From assembly GCF_000714935.1 (NCBI RefSeq), contig NZ_JMIR01000013.1:62001-126000 (forward strand): a stretch of 64,000 bases of DNA, read 5' to 3'. A program made the translations under genes and the position numbers. The stretch is from Tumebacillus flagellatus (GTDB taxonomy: Bacteria > Bacillota > Bacilli > Tumebacillales > Tumebacillaceae). This document shows, piece after piece, positions 24,836 through 32,475 of this stretch (the stretch's first letter is position 1; the number at the start of each line of letters is the position of its first letter). The notes under the pieces were generated by a model. The model did no database searches and had not been told where the DNA came from. It saw only the letters and a program-made list of their open reading frames with translations.

Positions 24836-24884
24836 CGTGCGCGATACGTGGTGGTGTTTTTGGCAAGGACTCTTTAGGAAAAAA

Positions 24885-24915
24885 GAAACCTTCGCGTGAG
24901 GTCGCAAAGGTTTCG
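24885..24915 (-). terminator. Terminator after DUF1761 gene
   Basis: GAAACCTTCGCG and CGCAAAGGTTTC arms; the reverse strand runs on into CTTTTTTCC. Confidence 0.8.
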
Positions 24916-24920
24916 TTTCG

Positions 24921-25328
24921 TTACTTCCATACGGCAAGCAGAATGCCGCCGATCAGATACGGAATCGTGTGGAATCCGATCGTCAACAAATACAGCTTGA
25001 ACCCTCTTCCTTCAAAAAAGTAATTGACCGCGATCTTCGCCGCGAGGATGATGCAGAGAAGCAAGGCCACCCAAAACCCTTGCAGCGCCGTCGCCGCGCC
25101 GGTCAATTGGATGAACACAGCCAGCGCGAGCGTCGCGATGATCGTCATGATGACCGTCCCGATCATCGGACCGGCGGCCGATGGGTTTTGACCCGGTTTC
25201 AGCCCCACCAACTTCGCCCACACGTTGCCGAACATCACAGGAGAATACCACAGCGCCCCGAACACCATCGAGATGACGATCGTCACCAGAATCGCCCATA
25301 CGTTCAATTGAGAAAAATCAATGCTCAT
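24921..25328 (-). CDS. DUF1761 family membrane protein
   Basis: 135 residues with four hydrophobic helices: VWAILVTIVISMVFGALWYSPVMFG, GTVIMTIIATLALAVFI, WVALLLCIILAAKIAVNYFF and LLTIGFHTIPYLIGGILLAV. The FGALWYSP motif in the first helix is typical of DUF1761. ATG 25328 fits the GGGGAGAGGG site better than TTG 25334. It lies downstream of the ArsR-SRPBCC pair in the same direction and may be cotranscribed. Function unknown for the family. Confidence 0.82.
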   Translation of the reverse strand: MSIDFSQLNVWAILVTIVISMVFGALWYSPVMFGNVWAKLVGLKPGQNPSAAGPMIGTVIMTIIATLALAVFIQLTGAATALQGFWVALLLCIILAAKIAVNYFFEGRGFKLYLLTIGFHTIPYLIGGILLAVWK

Positions 25329-25410
25329 GTCCAATACCCTCTCCCCATCGTCTGCTCTCTGCCAGCTCTGTTTTCCAGTTCTGTTTTTCCGTTCTGCTGC
25401 TTAATTTGAC

Positions 25411-25860
25411 TTACGGCTCCAGATACTTGCGAAGACTTTCGCCCAAGATGCGCTCCCAGGCAAACTTGTGCCCCGTCGCCGCCGCCTCGCTTGCAAAGTG
25501 TTGATGGGTTATGACGATCTCCGTAGACTCGCCCCGCTCATGGAATTCCAGAGTGACCAGCGTGTCTTCCGTCTCTTGCGTCCAGTCCTCCCATCGCCAC
25601 GTGTAGACCAACTTCTCGCCGGGCTGAATCTCCACATACCGACCGGTCAGATAGGCGACCCCGCCGTCCGGATTTTGCATCTCAAACCGGTAGATGCCGC
25701 CCACGCGGACATCCAGTTCCCGCACGGTTGTCGTATAGCCCGGCGGTCCAAACCACGATTCCAATTCCGCTCGCGTGGTCCAAGCCCGAAACACCAGTTC
25801 ACGAGAACCGGGAAACACCTGTGTCATCTGCACAGGCGGATGCTGACTGCTGTTCGACAA
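25411..25860 (-). CDS. SRPBCC/AHSA1 domain protein
   Basis: 149 residues. START-like fold motifs VFPGSRELVFRAWTTRAELE with WFGPPGYTTT, GGIYRFEMQNPDGG, GRYVEIQPGEKLVYTWRWED, TLVTLEFHERGESTEIVI and a C-terminal helix WERILGESLRKYL. TTG 25860 follows GAAGGAGCG. It begins 13 bases after the ArsR stop, forming the well-known ArsR-SRPBCC operon in which the small-ligand-binding protein is regulated by its ArsR partner. Ligand unknown. Confidence 0.87.
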   Translation of the reverse strand: MSNSSQHPPVQMTQVFPGSRELVFRAWTTRAELESWFGPPGYTTTVRELDVRVGGIYRFEMQNPDGGVAYLTGRYVEIQPGEKLVYTWRWEDWTQETEDTLVTLEFHERGESTEIVITHQHFASEAAATGHKFAWERILGESLRKYLEP

Positions 25861-25873
25861 AGCCTTCGCTCCT

Positions 25874-26215
25874 TCACTTGGTCGTGGGATCGTCTCCCCT
25901 AAGAAAACGATCCAGATTGGCAAATTGCGATTTCCAGAAATGGCTCCAGCGGTTCAACCACTCCGAAGCCTGTTTCATCGCAACTGGATTCACGGAATAA
26001 TACCGATTGCGTCCGAGCTTCCGTTGCGTCACCACGCCGGCGTTCTCCAACACGCGCAAATGCTTGGAAATCGCCGGCATCGACATGTCGAACGGTTCTG
26101 CCAAGGTGGAGACGGTCATCTCCCCGTGAAACAACCGTTCGAGGATCGCGCGACGCGTCGGGTCGGACAGTGCCGAGAACACATCGTCGAGATTGCTTGT
26201 CGAATTGTTAACCAT
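25874..26215 (-). CDS. ArsR-family transcriptional repressor
   Basis: 113 residues: SNLDDVFSALSDPTRRAILERLFHGEMTVS with the winged HTH FDMSMPAISKHLRVLENAGVVTQRKLGRNRYY. No CxC metal site, so it belongs to the SRPBCC-linked group rather than metal sensors. ATG 26215 sits within a 16-bp palindrome that is probably its own operator. Operon with the SRPBCC gene. Confidence 0.88.
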   Translation of the reverse strand: MVNNSTSNLDDVFSALSDPTRRAILERLFHGEMTVSTLAEPFDMSMPAISKHLRVLENAGVVTQRKLGRNRYYSVNPVAMKQASEWLNRWSHFWKSQFANLDRFLRGDDPTTK

Positions 26216-26223
26216 ATGGTTAA
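26208..26223. promoter_or_regulatory. palindromic operator overlapping the ArsR start codon
   Basis: TTAACCATATGGTTAA is a perfect 16-bp inverted repeat centred on the start codon of the ArsR gene (ATG 26215-26213). A likely autoregulatory site. Confidence 0.6.
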
Positions 26224-26758
26224 TTATATCGATCCTTTTTCTGGTGTCAACAAAAACACTCCACCTTGACGAGGGAGATCAGGAGGAGTGTTTTTTTCAA
26301 AACCAGGGTATTTCGGTATGCGTGACACGAACGCAGTTTGTCACACAGTGGCTGCTTGCACCGGAATCTGGACTTCCTTGACGTGTTCCGCCGCGTTGGA
26401 CGACGCAAGCCATTTGCCGGGCAGGTTCCAAGGCTTGATAATGGATTTTTGACAAAACCCAATGAATCCACACGATTCATCGGGTTTGCAGATTTTCAAA
26501 CGCCTGTGTGACAAAAAAATGATGTTTCGCGCGCATCTCCGCTTCCACTGCCGCGTCGAGTCCCCGGTCGCTTAGTTTCCCCGCTGGTTTCAATCATGTC
26601 GCGAATACGTCCTTCTTTCAGTTCCCACGTGTGCAGCAATCGGCTGTCGGGTCGATCTTGCGGACCAGTTTTGCAAACGGGTTGTCATCTTGCATGCGTT
26701 CACGTCCGACCTATACGCGGCACGTCCTTTTTTAAAAAACTGCTCCGACCGCACAAGC
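26224..26758. other. 535-bp region without an intact gene; terminator, hairpin repeat and relic coding fragments
   Basis: Holds a terminator (26252-26297) and a hairpin of the recurrent CCAATGAATC family (26455-26487). Reverse-strand relics: about 26339-26450 reads IIKPWNLPGKWLASSNAAEH, then VKEVQIPVQAATV and a stop, like the C-terminus of a lost protein; about 26555-26697 reads MQDDNPFAKLVRKIDPTA, then with a frame change LHTWELKEGRIRDMIET, like the N-terminus of a kinase/phosphotransferase-type gene. Neither is intact. The two may be ends of one deleted gene or of two. Confidence 0.45.
26252..26297. terminator. Hairpin terminator upstream of the ArsR operon region
   Basis: AAAAACACTCC pairs with GGAGTGTTTTT followed by TTT on the + strand. 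Confidence 0.7.
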
Positions 26759-27439
26759 CTACTGCTTGGACTTCGCACGACGCGCTTTGGTTTTCTCGAT
26801 GTAGGCAATCGCATCCGGGGTTTTGCAATCGGTCTCCCCGTGATCAACGACCACTTTGCCGAGACTTTTCGCAATCCGAACCGCTTCCGCTTCCAGCGCC
26901 TCGCTGCGCAACCCGACGGCGATCAACGCGTTGTTCATGCCGTGCTTGGTGCGGTTTTTACTGGTCTGGAGGGTGGTTTCGATGTTGGAAAGAAACGGGG
27001 CGAAGTAGTCGTCCGGGTATTTTTTGTCGTGCGTGGCGACTTGGGCCAGCAGATGCCATCCGGCATAGCCAATCCACTCGTCGTCCGAACTTGTCCACTC
27101 GTCGATCCAGACTGTCGGATCGGGCAACTTGGCCGCCAGCGCCGCCAACGCATCCAACACCGGATACGACCGGTCCTCTTGGACCCATTTCTCCAACAAT
27201 TCCGGTTGCATCTGCTTGGGATCGGCGATCATCGTCGCCAAGATACGCGCATCGTAGTTGCCCGTGCCCCAGAGCTGTTCCGCCAGCGCTTGGTCTTGCT
27301 TGATCTCCTTCTTCAACTGCTTTAAATTGGCAGTACTCACGCCATACAGGTTCTCGCCCGCTCCATGTCTGCGGTAGATTTTGCGGTTTTGCTCGGTGCC
27401 GTATGATTCCAGGCGGTTGATGAGTTCTGGGAATTCCAT
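26759..27439 (-). CDS. DNA alkylation repair protein (AlkD-like HEAT-repeat)
   Basis: 226 residues, helical throughout. MEFPELINRLESYGTEQNRKIYRRHG, LYGVSTANLKQLKKEIK, ALAEQLWGTGNYDARILATM, WIDEWTSSDDEWIGYAGWHLL and NRTKHGMNNALIAVGLRSEA are family signatures; the YGV and WxxN/D positions line the alkylated-base pocket in AlkD. ATG 27439 after AGGAGGTCCTA. It removes cationic alkyl purines such as 3-methyladenine in characterised members. Stands alone. Confidence 0.85.
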   Translation of the reverse strand: MEFPELINRLESYGTEQNRKIYRRHGAGENLYGVSTANLKQLKKEIKQDQALAEQLWGTGNYDARILATMIADPKQMQPELLEKWVQEDRSYPVLDALAALAAKLPDPTVWIDEWTSSDDEWIGYAGWHLLAQVATHDKKYPDDYFAPFLSNIETTLQTSKNRTKHGMNNALIAVGLRSEALEAEAVRIAKSLGKVVVDHGETDCKTPDAIAYIEKTKARRAKSKQ

Positions 27440-27705
27440 TAGGACCTCCTCCGATGGCTAAGAATCTACAATATCATTGATTATCAAACTTATTGGTGCA
27501 AAGTTGATAGCCGGTTTGTTTTTTTATTGTATCTGTGGTGCGCTGAGGATGCAATGCGAGTTGGTCAATCCCTTACAAAGAAACCCAATGAACACAAAAG
27601 GTTCACCGAGTGAGCGAGAAGATGTTTTTTGTTCTAACCATTGTCAAGAGAACGGAATACCCTGTTTTGGACGAAAGTGATTTCAGGACCAGAGGAGGCA
27701 CGTGC

Positions 27706-28251
27706 ATGATCCATTCCTCTATGAGTCAAGGTGCAGACGTGCGTTTGCTTGAAGAGCGGGACGTGATGGAGTTGTATGCGCTGATTGACCGCAACCGCGA
27801 TCATCTGCGAGAATGGTTGGCGATCGGGGAAAGTGTCAAGTCGTGGATGGACGTAATGAGACTGGTCCAACTCAGTCGTCAACAGATGTCCGCCAACCAG
27901 GGCGGACAGTATGTGATCCTCTCGGAAGGGAAACTGGCCGGCATGATCAGCTACCACTTCATGGGATGGGAAAATCGTTCGACAACCATCGGTTATTGGC
28001 TGGGACGTGAATGTACAGGGCGCGGCCTGATGACGGACGCGACGCGCAAATTGTGTGATCTAGCGTTCGACCGTTACAAACTCAACCGCGTGGAAATCCG
28101 CGTGGCGACGGGGAACGAGAAAAGTCAAGCCGTGCCCGAACGTCTCGGCTTCACCCGCGAAGGCGTCATGCGTCAAGGTGAATGGCTGCACGACCATTAC
28201 AACGACCTGATCATCTATTCCATGCTTGCTTCGGAGTGGAAAAAAAGTTAA
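27706..28251 (+). CDS. GNAT-family acetyltransferase (RimJ/RimL-like)
   Basis: 181 residues: VRLLEERDVMELYALIDRNRDHLREWLAI, GYWLGRECTGRGLMTDATRKLCDLAF, which carries the acetyl-CoA loop GRGLM, then LNRVEIRVATGNEKSQAVPERLGF and EGVMRQGEWLHDHYNDLIIYSM. These match ribosomal-protein N-acetyltransferases (RimL type). ATG 27706 has AGAGGAGGCACGTGC ahead; the open frame to 27610 upstream is not needed. Monocistronic with its own terminator. Confidence 0.88.
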   Translation: MIHSSMSQGADVRLLEERDVMELYALIDRNRDHLREWLAIGESVKSWMDVMRLVQLSRQQMSANQGGQYVILSEGKLAGMISYHFMGWENRSTTIGYWLGRECTGRGLMTDATRKLCDLAFDRYKLNRVEIRVATGNEKSQAVPERLGFTREGVMRQGEWLHDHYNDLIIYSMLASEWKKS

Positions 28252-28278
28252 GCCCGCACGCGCGGGCTTCAACTTTTT
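28250..28278 (+). terminator. Terminator after GNAT gene
   Basis: AAGCCCGC and GCGGGCTT arms, followed by CAACTTTTTTG. Confidence 0.75.
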
Positions 28279-28458
28279 TGATTCTTCCGCCACTTGTTTT
28301 TGGTCATTCCTTTCAATCGCATATCTACTGCTTTTTCATCAGCTCAACGGGAATAAGGAGGTGTTGTTCACACCGCCTTACTTTGCTGAGTGAATTTGGC
28401 GAAGTATAAGCAGAAGAAGTCCATGAACGTTTATCCGTTTCCGGCAGGTCTTTTTCTA

Positions 28459-28467
28459 CATAAAGTA
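28459..28467 (+). promoter_or_regulatory. possible sigma-K/sigma-E -10 element
   Basis: CATAAAGTA fits the mother-cell -10 pattern CATANNNTA, about 40 bases upstream of the putative coat protein start. No clear -35 was seen. Confidence 0.4.
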
Positions 28468-28507
28468 AAGTGAGCTTCCACTTTCATCAGGAAGGAGTGA
28501 AACAGAG

Positions 28508-28708
28508 ATGGACAAGTGCCCGCCTATTGTATGCCCGCCGATCTATGAATACTACGACTGCTACATCCCCCGCGAAGTTCCGATCATCCAGCCGATCGTC
28601 CGAGTCCAACGCCGCATCATTGTCAATGTTCCGCGCTATTATGTGCAGCCGGAAAACCGTGAAGAAGTGATCGACCCCGGCTGCCCGACGACCCCGCGCC
28701 GCAGGTAG
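28508..28708 (+). CDS. putative spore coat-type small protein
   Basis: 66 residues: MDKCPPIVCPPIYEYYDCYI, then PREVPIIQPIVRVQRRII and VNVPRYYVQPENREEVID ending PGCPTTPRRR. Rich in Pro, Tyr, Ile and Cys, with no signal peptide, like small inner-coat proteins such as CotD-type. ATG 28508 follows AGGAAGGAGTGAAACAG, and a strong terminator follows. A mother-cell type -10 is upstream. Coat assignment is an inference from composition and promoter. Confidence 0.6.
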   Translation: MDKCPPIVCPPIYEYYDCYIPREVPIIQPIVRVQRRIIVNVPRYYVQPENREEVIDPGCPTTPRRR

Positions 28709-28712
28709 TACC

Positions 28713-28757
28713 AAAAAGACCTCCTTTGCGCTTGCCGTGCAAAGGAGGTCTTTTTCG
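28713..28757. terminator. Bidirectional terminator, long perfect stem
   Basis: AAAAAGACCTCCTTTGC pairs with GCAAAGGAGGTCTTTTT. Confidence 0.9.
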
Positions 28758-28914
28758 ATTTACCGAATGGGCATGACGCCCCCACAAACAAATCCGAATT
28801 GATGATGTCCCTTCCCTGCACGTACTCCAAATCCCCGTTCTGCCGGATGGCAAAGACATTGCTTGACACCACCACAGCACCAAAGGCACCGCCCGTCAGG
28901 TACATGGGCTTCAC
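28758..28914 (-). other. possible small gene with uncertain frame (weak GerPD/GerPE-like)
   Basis: From GTG 28914 (site GGAGAAGG) one frame reads VKPMYLTGGAFGAVVVSSNV with FAIRQNGDLEYVQGRD, a pattern a little like small GerP proteins (VSSSSVFxIGD). This frame runs straight through the terminator, whereas another frame stops neatly (GVMPIR, TAA at 28760) just before it. A G-run at about 28776 (GTGGGGGCG) could be the site of a frameshift. Either a broken gene or no gene. Confidence 0.3.
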
Positions 28915-29051
28915 TCGCTTCAACCTTCTCCAACTGCGGTCGCGGACGACAGCCAGAATCAAGAAGCTGGATATATGTCCTCAAATCGTATCAAACCTTG
29001 CATCAATCCAAGGGCACAAAGGGCACACCAAGACGAGAGGAGGAGGGTTCC

Positions 29052-30131
29052 ATGAAAAACAAACTTTGGATCGCCGCCGGGATCGCGGGCAGCGTGTTGT
29101 TCGCCGGTGCCGGGGTTGTGCCCGCCTACGCAACAGGTTCTGTCACCGTCAACTCTCAACCTTCCGCTTCCGTCGTACACGTCACAGCCCAAGAGGTCAA
29201 GGAAGCCACGCCGGAGTATGAGTTGAATCTGCAAATCCCCGTGATTTCCGGTCTTTTGGACAGGAGGTATGAGAAGAAGCTCAATGATAAAATCCGAGCT
29301 CAAGCGGAGCAAGACAAAGCAGACTTCATTCGCCAAGCGAAGGAACAAGCGGAGTCGATGCGCAAGGCGGGATATGAAGTCCGGCCGGTGTCGCTGACGA
29401 TCACGTACGAGGTTAAGTCGAGCCCGGACTCTCCTATTTTCTCCATGGAAGTGATCACGTCCGCACAGATGGGCGGCACCGGCAAGCCCCGGGCTGACTT
29501 TTACAACCTCTACAACGAGGCGACCACCCGAGAACTTCGCTTGCAAGACTTCTTTGGCGCTTCCTACAAAGCGAGACTCAACCAAGAGATCTCCAAACAG
29601 ATCGACCAGCGCCTGCAAGAAGGCATTCCTTATTTCAAAGATCAATTCCAAGGCATCTCCGACAACCAAGGCTTCTACGTCCAAAACGGCACGGTCGTCA
29701 TCGTGTTCGACAAGTATTCCATCGCGGCAGGGTATGTCGGCCTGCCGGAATTCAAGATTGCCTGGGACGGGCGTTTGCACGTGCCGTTGGTGCTGAACGG
29801 GAAAGAGTTGGAGAGTGCGGGGGTTTTGGTCGCGGCTGACGGATCAGAAAGCCTGTTCGTTCCGCTGCGCTCCGCCGCAGAAGCGATGGGCTTCACCGTC
29901 ACGTGGAATCCAGGCGCGGGAAGCGTGGAACTGAGCCGCCAAGCGGTCTGGACACAACTGACGCTGGGACGCGATTCCTATTTCAAGAACAAGATGGCTC
30001 CGCAACAACTGGGAGCAACCCCCGTCCTGATCGACGACAAAACCTACGTCCCCCTTGCCTTTTTTGAGACAATTCTGGGAGGTCAGGTGGAACGCGGCGC
30101 GGACGGAGCTGTGAAAATCACACTCCCGTAA
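29052..30131 (+). CDS. secreted DUF3298/DUF4163 protein with copper-amine-oxidase N-like domain
   Basis: 359 residues. Signal peptide MKNKLWIAAGIAGSVLFAGA...AYA. Residues about 45-250 match the RsiV-like DUF4163-DUF3298 pair (EYELNLQIPVISGLLDRRYE, KLNDKIRAQAEQDK, LRLQDFFGASYKARLNQEIS, FYVQNGTVVIVFDKYSIAAG, LPEFKIAW). Residues about 260-359 form a stalk domain (LFVPLRSAAEAMGFTVTWNP ... KTYVPLAFFETILGG). ATG 29052 after AGGAGGGTTC; longer upstream frames lack a site. RsiV homologues bind lysozyme as anti-sigma factors; this one lacks the cytosolic anti-sigma part and so is more likely a wall-binding protein. Confidence 0.82.
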   Translation: MKNKLWIAAGIAGSVLFAGAGVVPAYATGSVTVNSQPSASVVHVTAQEVKEATPEYELNLQIPVISGLLDRRYEKKLNDKIRAQAEQDKADFIRQAKEQAESMRKAGYEVRPVSLTITYEVKSSPDSPIFSMEVITSAQMGGTGKPRADFYNLYNEATTRELRLQDFFGASYKARLNQEISKQIDQRLQEGIPYFKDQFQGISDNQGFYVQNGTVVIVFDKYSIAAGYVGLPEFKIAWDGRLHVPLVLNGKELESAGVLVAADGSESLFVPLRSAAEAMGFTVTWNPGAGSVELSRQAVWTQLTLGRDSYFKNKMAPQQLGATPVLIDDKTYVPLAFFETILGGQVERGADGAVKITLP

Positions 30132-30135
30132 TGAC

Positions 30136-30176
30136 AAAAAACAACCCTTGGCTGCGAGGCCGGGTTGTTTTTTTAT
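30136..30176 (+). terminator. Terminator after the DUF3298 gene
   Basis: AAAACAACCC and GGGTTGTTTT arms followed by a T-run. Confidence 0.8.
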
Positions 30177-30221
30177 GGAAAAAAGACATTCTCAATTATT
30201 ACTGTACAATTGTTTTCTGCT

Positions 30222-30290
30222 CCAGCCTCAATCAGCAACCATGGTGACAAACTCACTGCTGGTCGGTTTCGCCTTGCACACGTTCCCCAA
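30222..30290 (-). pseudogene. decayed relic of the spo0A 3' end (left boundary of the island)
   Basis: Reverse strand reads GNVCKAKPTSSEFVTMVAD and then stops; Spo0A ends [27 protein letters not shown], so 13 of 18 aligned residues agree. At DNA level GCCTCAATC, ACCAT, AAACTC, TGGTCGG and ACGTTC are shared in order, with an internal deletion. Same orientation as spo0A. Its 5' neighbour is ordinary high-GC sequence, the 3' side is AT-rich, so it marks the junction of host and island. Confidence 0.75.
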
Positions 30291-30388
30291 CGAGCAATGT
30301 TAAATAGAGGAAGAAGATACAATACGGAATTGTCCATTCTTCCTCTCAAAGCAAAAAATGTGTTACGCTGTTAGATCGTACCCTCTGC

Positions 30389-30700
30389 TCACTTTGTCGA
30401 AAAATTAGAAATGAACCTATTATAACGTTTATTGAAATTGTTCACAGAGAATACATAGGAAAACGGATTATCTCGAATCGCCTTCTCACGTTCACTCTTT
30501 ACGCGAGCATATACAGTGGCCGCAGCTATCACCGCAGTTCCTGCAAGCATTGCGACTTTAAATCTATTGCTTGCATTGCTAAATGCCCATGCACCACCAC
30601 TTAATAACATTGTGGGAGCTTCCAAAGTTCTTAGTTCTGTCAGACTTTTTAACGACGAAAATACAAAATCGATCTTTTTTTCTCCAAGTAACCTAACCAA
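30389..30700 (-). CDS. hypothetical protein with one transmembrane helix
   Basis: Up to 103 residues: MVRLLGEKKIDFVFSSLKSL, a hydrophobic helix FKVAMLAGTAVIAAATVYA, then VKSEREKAIRDNPFSYVFSV with a basic, Asn-rich tail. AT-rich and in the island. No clear ribosome site; it could be the 3' end of a degraded gene. Family not recognised. Confidence 0.4.
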   Translation of the reverse strand: MVRLLGEKKIDFVFSSLKSLTELRTLEAPTMLLSGGAWAFSNASNRFKVAMLAGTAVIAAATVYARVKSEREKAIRDNPFSYVFSVNNFNKRYNRFISNFSTK

Positions 30701-30748
30701 GTAATAATTTCACATTAATCACACAACGAGGGATGCGCAGTATCCAGT

Positions 30749-31627
30749 TTATGGCTGAAGACCGATCCAGGTACGATGTGCTTCCATGAACAATCGGTGA
30801 GGTCGAAAAATCAATTCTTTCGGTAATCGTATTCTCTTTCCAGCCCATTTTCGAATCACATCATACGCAGGCTCTGGAGGTAGATCTTTTCCGATCATGA
30901 TCTCATAATTGTTTGATATGGAGAACAACCCTGCGTCAAAAGCCCAATGATGATTCCGACACAAACAAATTCCGTTTCGTACATCATCGCTGCCGTGCAT
31001 GCTTTTCGGATAAAAATGCGCACTTTCGACTTCTGGATTTCCTGAATGGTCTCGTAAAGCCGAACCACAAACGGCGCAGGCAAAACCGTAGATATACTTG
31101 ACAAACTCCCTGAATTTATTACTTCTCCGACGACCTAATTTGGGGTCTGTGAGTTGAGGTTCAGGATTGACAAACAAGCGCTCTTTTTCCTTCTCTACCA
31201 TCAAATCCATTCGATTGCGAACGACCGGTTTTCTACGCGCCCTTGGCTTAACTTCTCGACTAACCTCCTCCGAGACAGAAACTTTACATGTAGCTACCTC
31301 CTTTTTTTGCCGCCACATAAAAACTGACAACAAGAAACTTTTGTCTTGTAGAAGGTGTCTGGGCAAACAAGTTTCGAAGGAAGCATATAGTCTTAGTAAT
31401 TTCGAGAGAATCGTCTCTTCCTCTTTAGGTTGGTGTACTGAAAGAAAATATTCAATTGATACCTCCAACTTAGTTGCTATAGCCTCAAGTACTTTATAGG
31501 AGGAATTTGCCTTATCATGTTCAATTTGCGATACCATCGAGGGTGTAATAAGCCCCGCTGCCAAATCGGATTGCGTCAATCCCAATCGCATTCTCAATTC
31601 TCTGATTTTTTGTCCGAGCGTACTCAT
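30749..31627 (-). CDS. XRE HTH fused to an HNH endonuclease domain
   Basis: 292 residues. Residues 1-65 are an XRE HTH (LGQKIRELRMRLGLTQSDLA, GLITPSMVSQIEHDKANSS, KVLEAIATKLEVSIEYFL) closely like that of the XRE-TPR gene at 32476. A linker of about 100 residues, partly basic (EVKPRARRKPVVRNRMDLM), follows. Residues about 190-260 form an HNH domain: CAVCG zinc ligands, EVESAHFYPKS, GICLCRNHHWAFDAGLFSI. Start ATG 31627. The nuclease occupies the place where the relative has TPR repeats. DNA cleavage is expected from the intact H-N-H residues; target unknown. Confidence 0.82.
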   Translation of the reverse strand: MSTLGQKIRELRMRLGLTQSDLAAGLITPSMVSQIEHDKANSSYKVLEAIATKLEVSIEYFLSVHQPKEEETILSKLLRLYASFETCLPRHLLQDKSFLLSVFMWRQKKEVATCKVSVSEEVSREVKPRARRKPVVRNRMDLMVEKEKERLFVNPEPQLTDPKLGRRRSNKFREFVKYIYGFACAVCGSALRDHSGNPEVESAHFYPKSMHGSDDVRNGICLCRNHHWAFDAGLFSISNNYEIMIGKDLPPEPAYDVIRKWAGKRIRLPKELIFRPHRLFMEAHRTWIGLQP

Positions 31628-31686
31628 TTTTTTTGCTATACCTCCAACTAACTTAATGTAATAACTAAATTAGTATAACATAAAAT

Positions 31687-31801
31687 CAAACGGGAAAACT
31701 CGTCCAAGTTCGTACCGGCTCCTTGCAACCACTCTTCAAACTGCTTGATCGCGTGTTCATAAGTACGAATCGAGGTAGCTGACATTCCTCTCAGGACCTT
31801 T
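31687..31801 (-). pseudogene. relic of a tyrosine recombinase N-terminal (SAM-like) domain
   Basis: Reverse strand reads KVLRGMSATSIRTYEHAIKQ then FEEWLQGAGTNLDEF, the pattern of the core-binding domain of phage-type integrases (S..T...Y...L..F..W). No start codon and no catalytic domain; after DEFSR it turns into AT-rich non-matching sequence. Confidence 0.55.
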
Positions 31802-31861
31802 ATCCGATATTGTAGTAAAGAAATATTATTCCACGAAATTTTCTACGCAAAAATGAAATAA

Positions 31862-31890
31862 GAAAAAGGACAACCTCTCAACGGTTGCCC
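31862..31890 (-). terminator. Weak terminator after the XRE-TPR partner gene
   Basis: GGCAACC pairs with GGTTGTC-type arm on the reverse strand, followed by CTTTTTC. Confidence 0.5.
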
Positions 31891-31909
31891 ACAATGTCTA
31901 ATATGATCT

Positions 31910-32470
31910 CTATGCTTCCATTTCTCTGAACACCGTTGCAATCTTAACCTGCAACAACTTGCATTCGGTTTCTGTTCGGGTCGAGAGCATTTCTAGAAGT
32001 TCGTCGATCTGTTCCACAAGACCGTTTTTCTGAAAGATCTCCGTTGCCCGCTTAATCAACTCACAGGCAGCTTTGGTCTTATTTCGTACCAACAGGAGAT
32101 ACGCAAAGTTTTTGTACGCTCTCCCTCTCTCCGGATGCCCTTGTGGTGCGATTCTCAACGCATCTGCAACGTACCGCCTTGCGTCGGCCAGAAAAACTGA
32201 CCCCTCTTCCGATGACCAGTAATTAATCAAGCTCTCTTCTGTATGAGTGTTGAGATTTGCAACCACACGAACAAGCGAGAGTTGGTCTAGCAACTGCTCT
32301 AAGTCCAATTCCACAGTCGAATCCATGCCATATTCCTGTGCCAACTGCGTGCGGTCTACAGACTTGATCATATTGAGAGACCGCCCTAGCGTATGTTCCA
32401 ACATCAACAAGAGAAGATGAGCGCCGGACTCCTTCTGGATAAATTCGCTGACGTTTTTCGGCAACACCAT
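31910..32470 (-). CDS. helical partner protein encoded after the XRE-TPR regulator
   Basis: About 186 residues from ATG 32470, which lies 5 bases after the regulator's stop; its ribosome site GGGGGAT is inside the regulator's last codons. An upstream start at 32524 would overlap the regulator by 49 bases. The protein is helical: VSEFIQKESGAHLLLLMLEH, LDLEQLLDQLSLVRVVANLN, then TPR-like YVADALRIAPQGHPERGRAY and KAACELIKRATEIFQKNGL. No signal peptide, so it is not a pro-peptide. It may be a split-off TPR piece or a partner. Family not recognised. Confidence 0.6.
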   Translation of the reverse strand: MVLPKNVSEFIQKESGAHLLLLMLEHTLGRSLNMIKSVDRTQLAQEYGMDSTVELDLEQLLDQLSLVRVVANLNTHTEESLINYWSSEEGSVFLADARRYVADALRIAPQGHPERGRAYKNFAYLLLVRNKTKAACELIKRATEIFQKNGLVEQIDELLEMLSTRTETECKLLQVKIATVFREMEA

Positions 32471-32475
32471 CTGGC

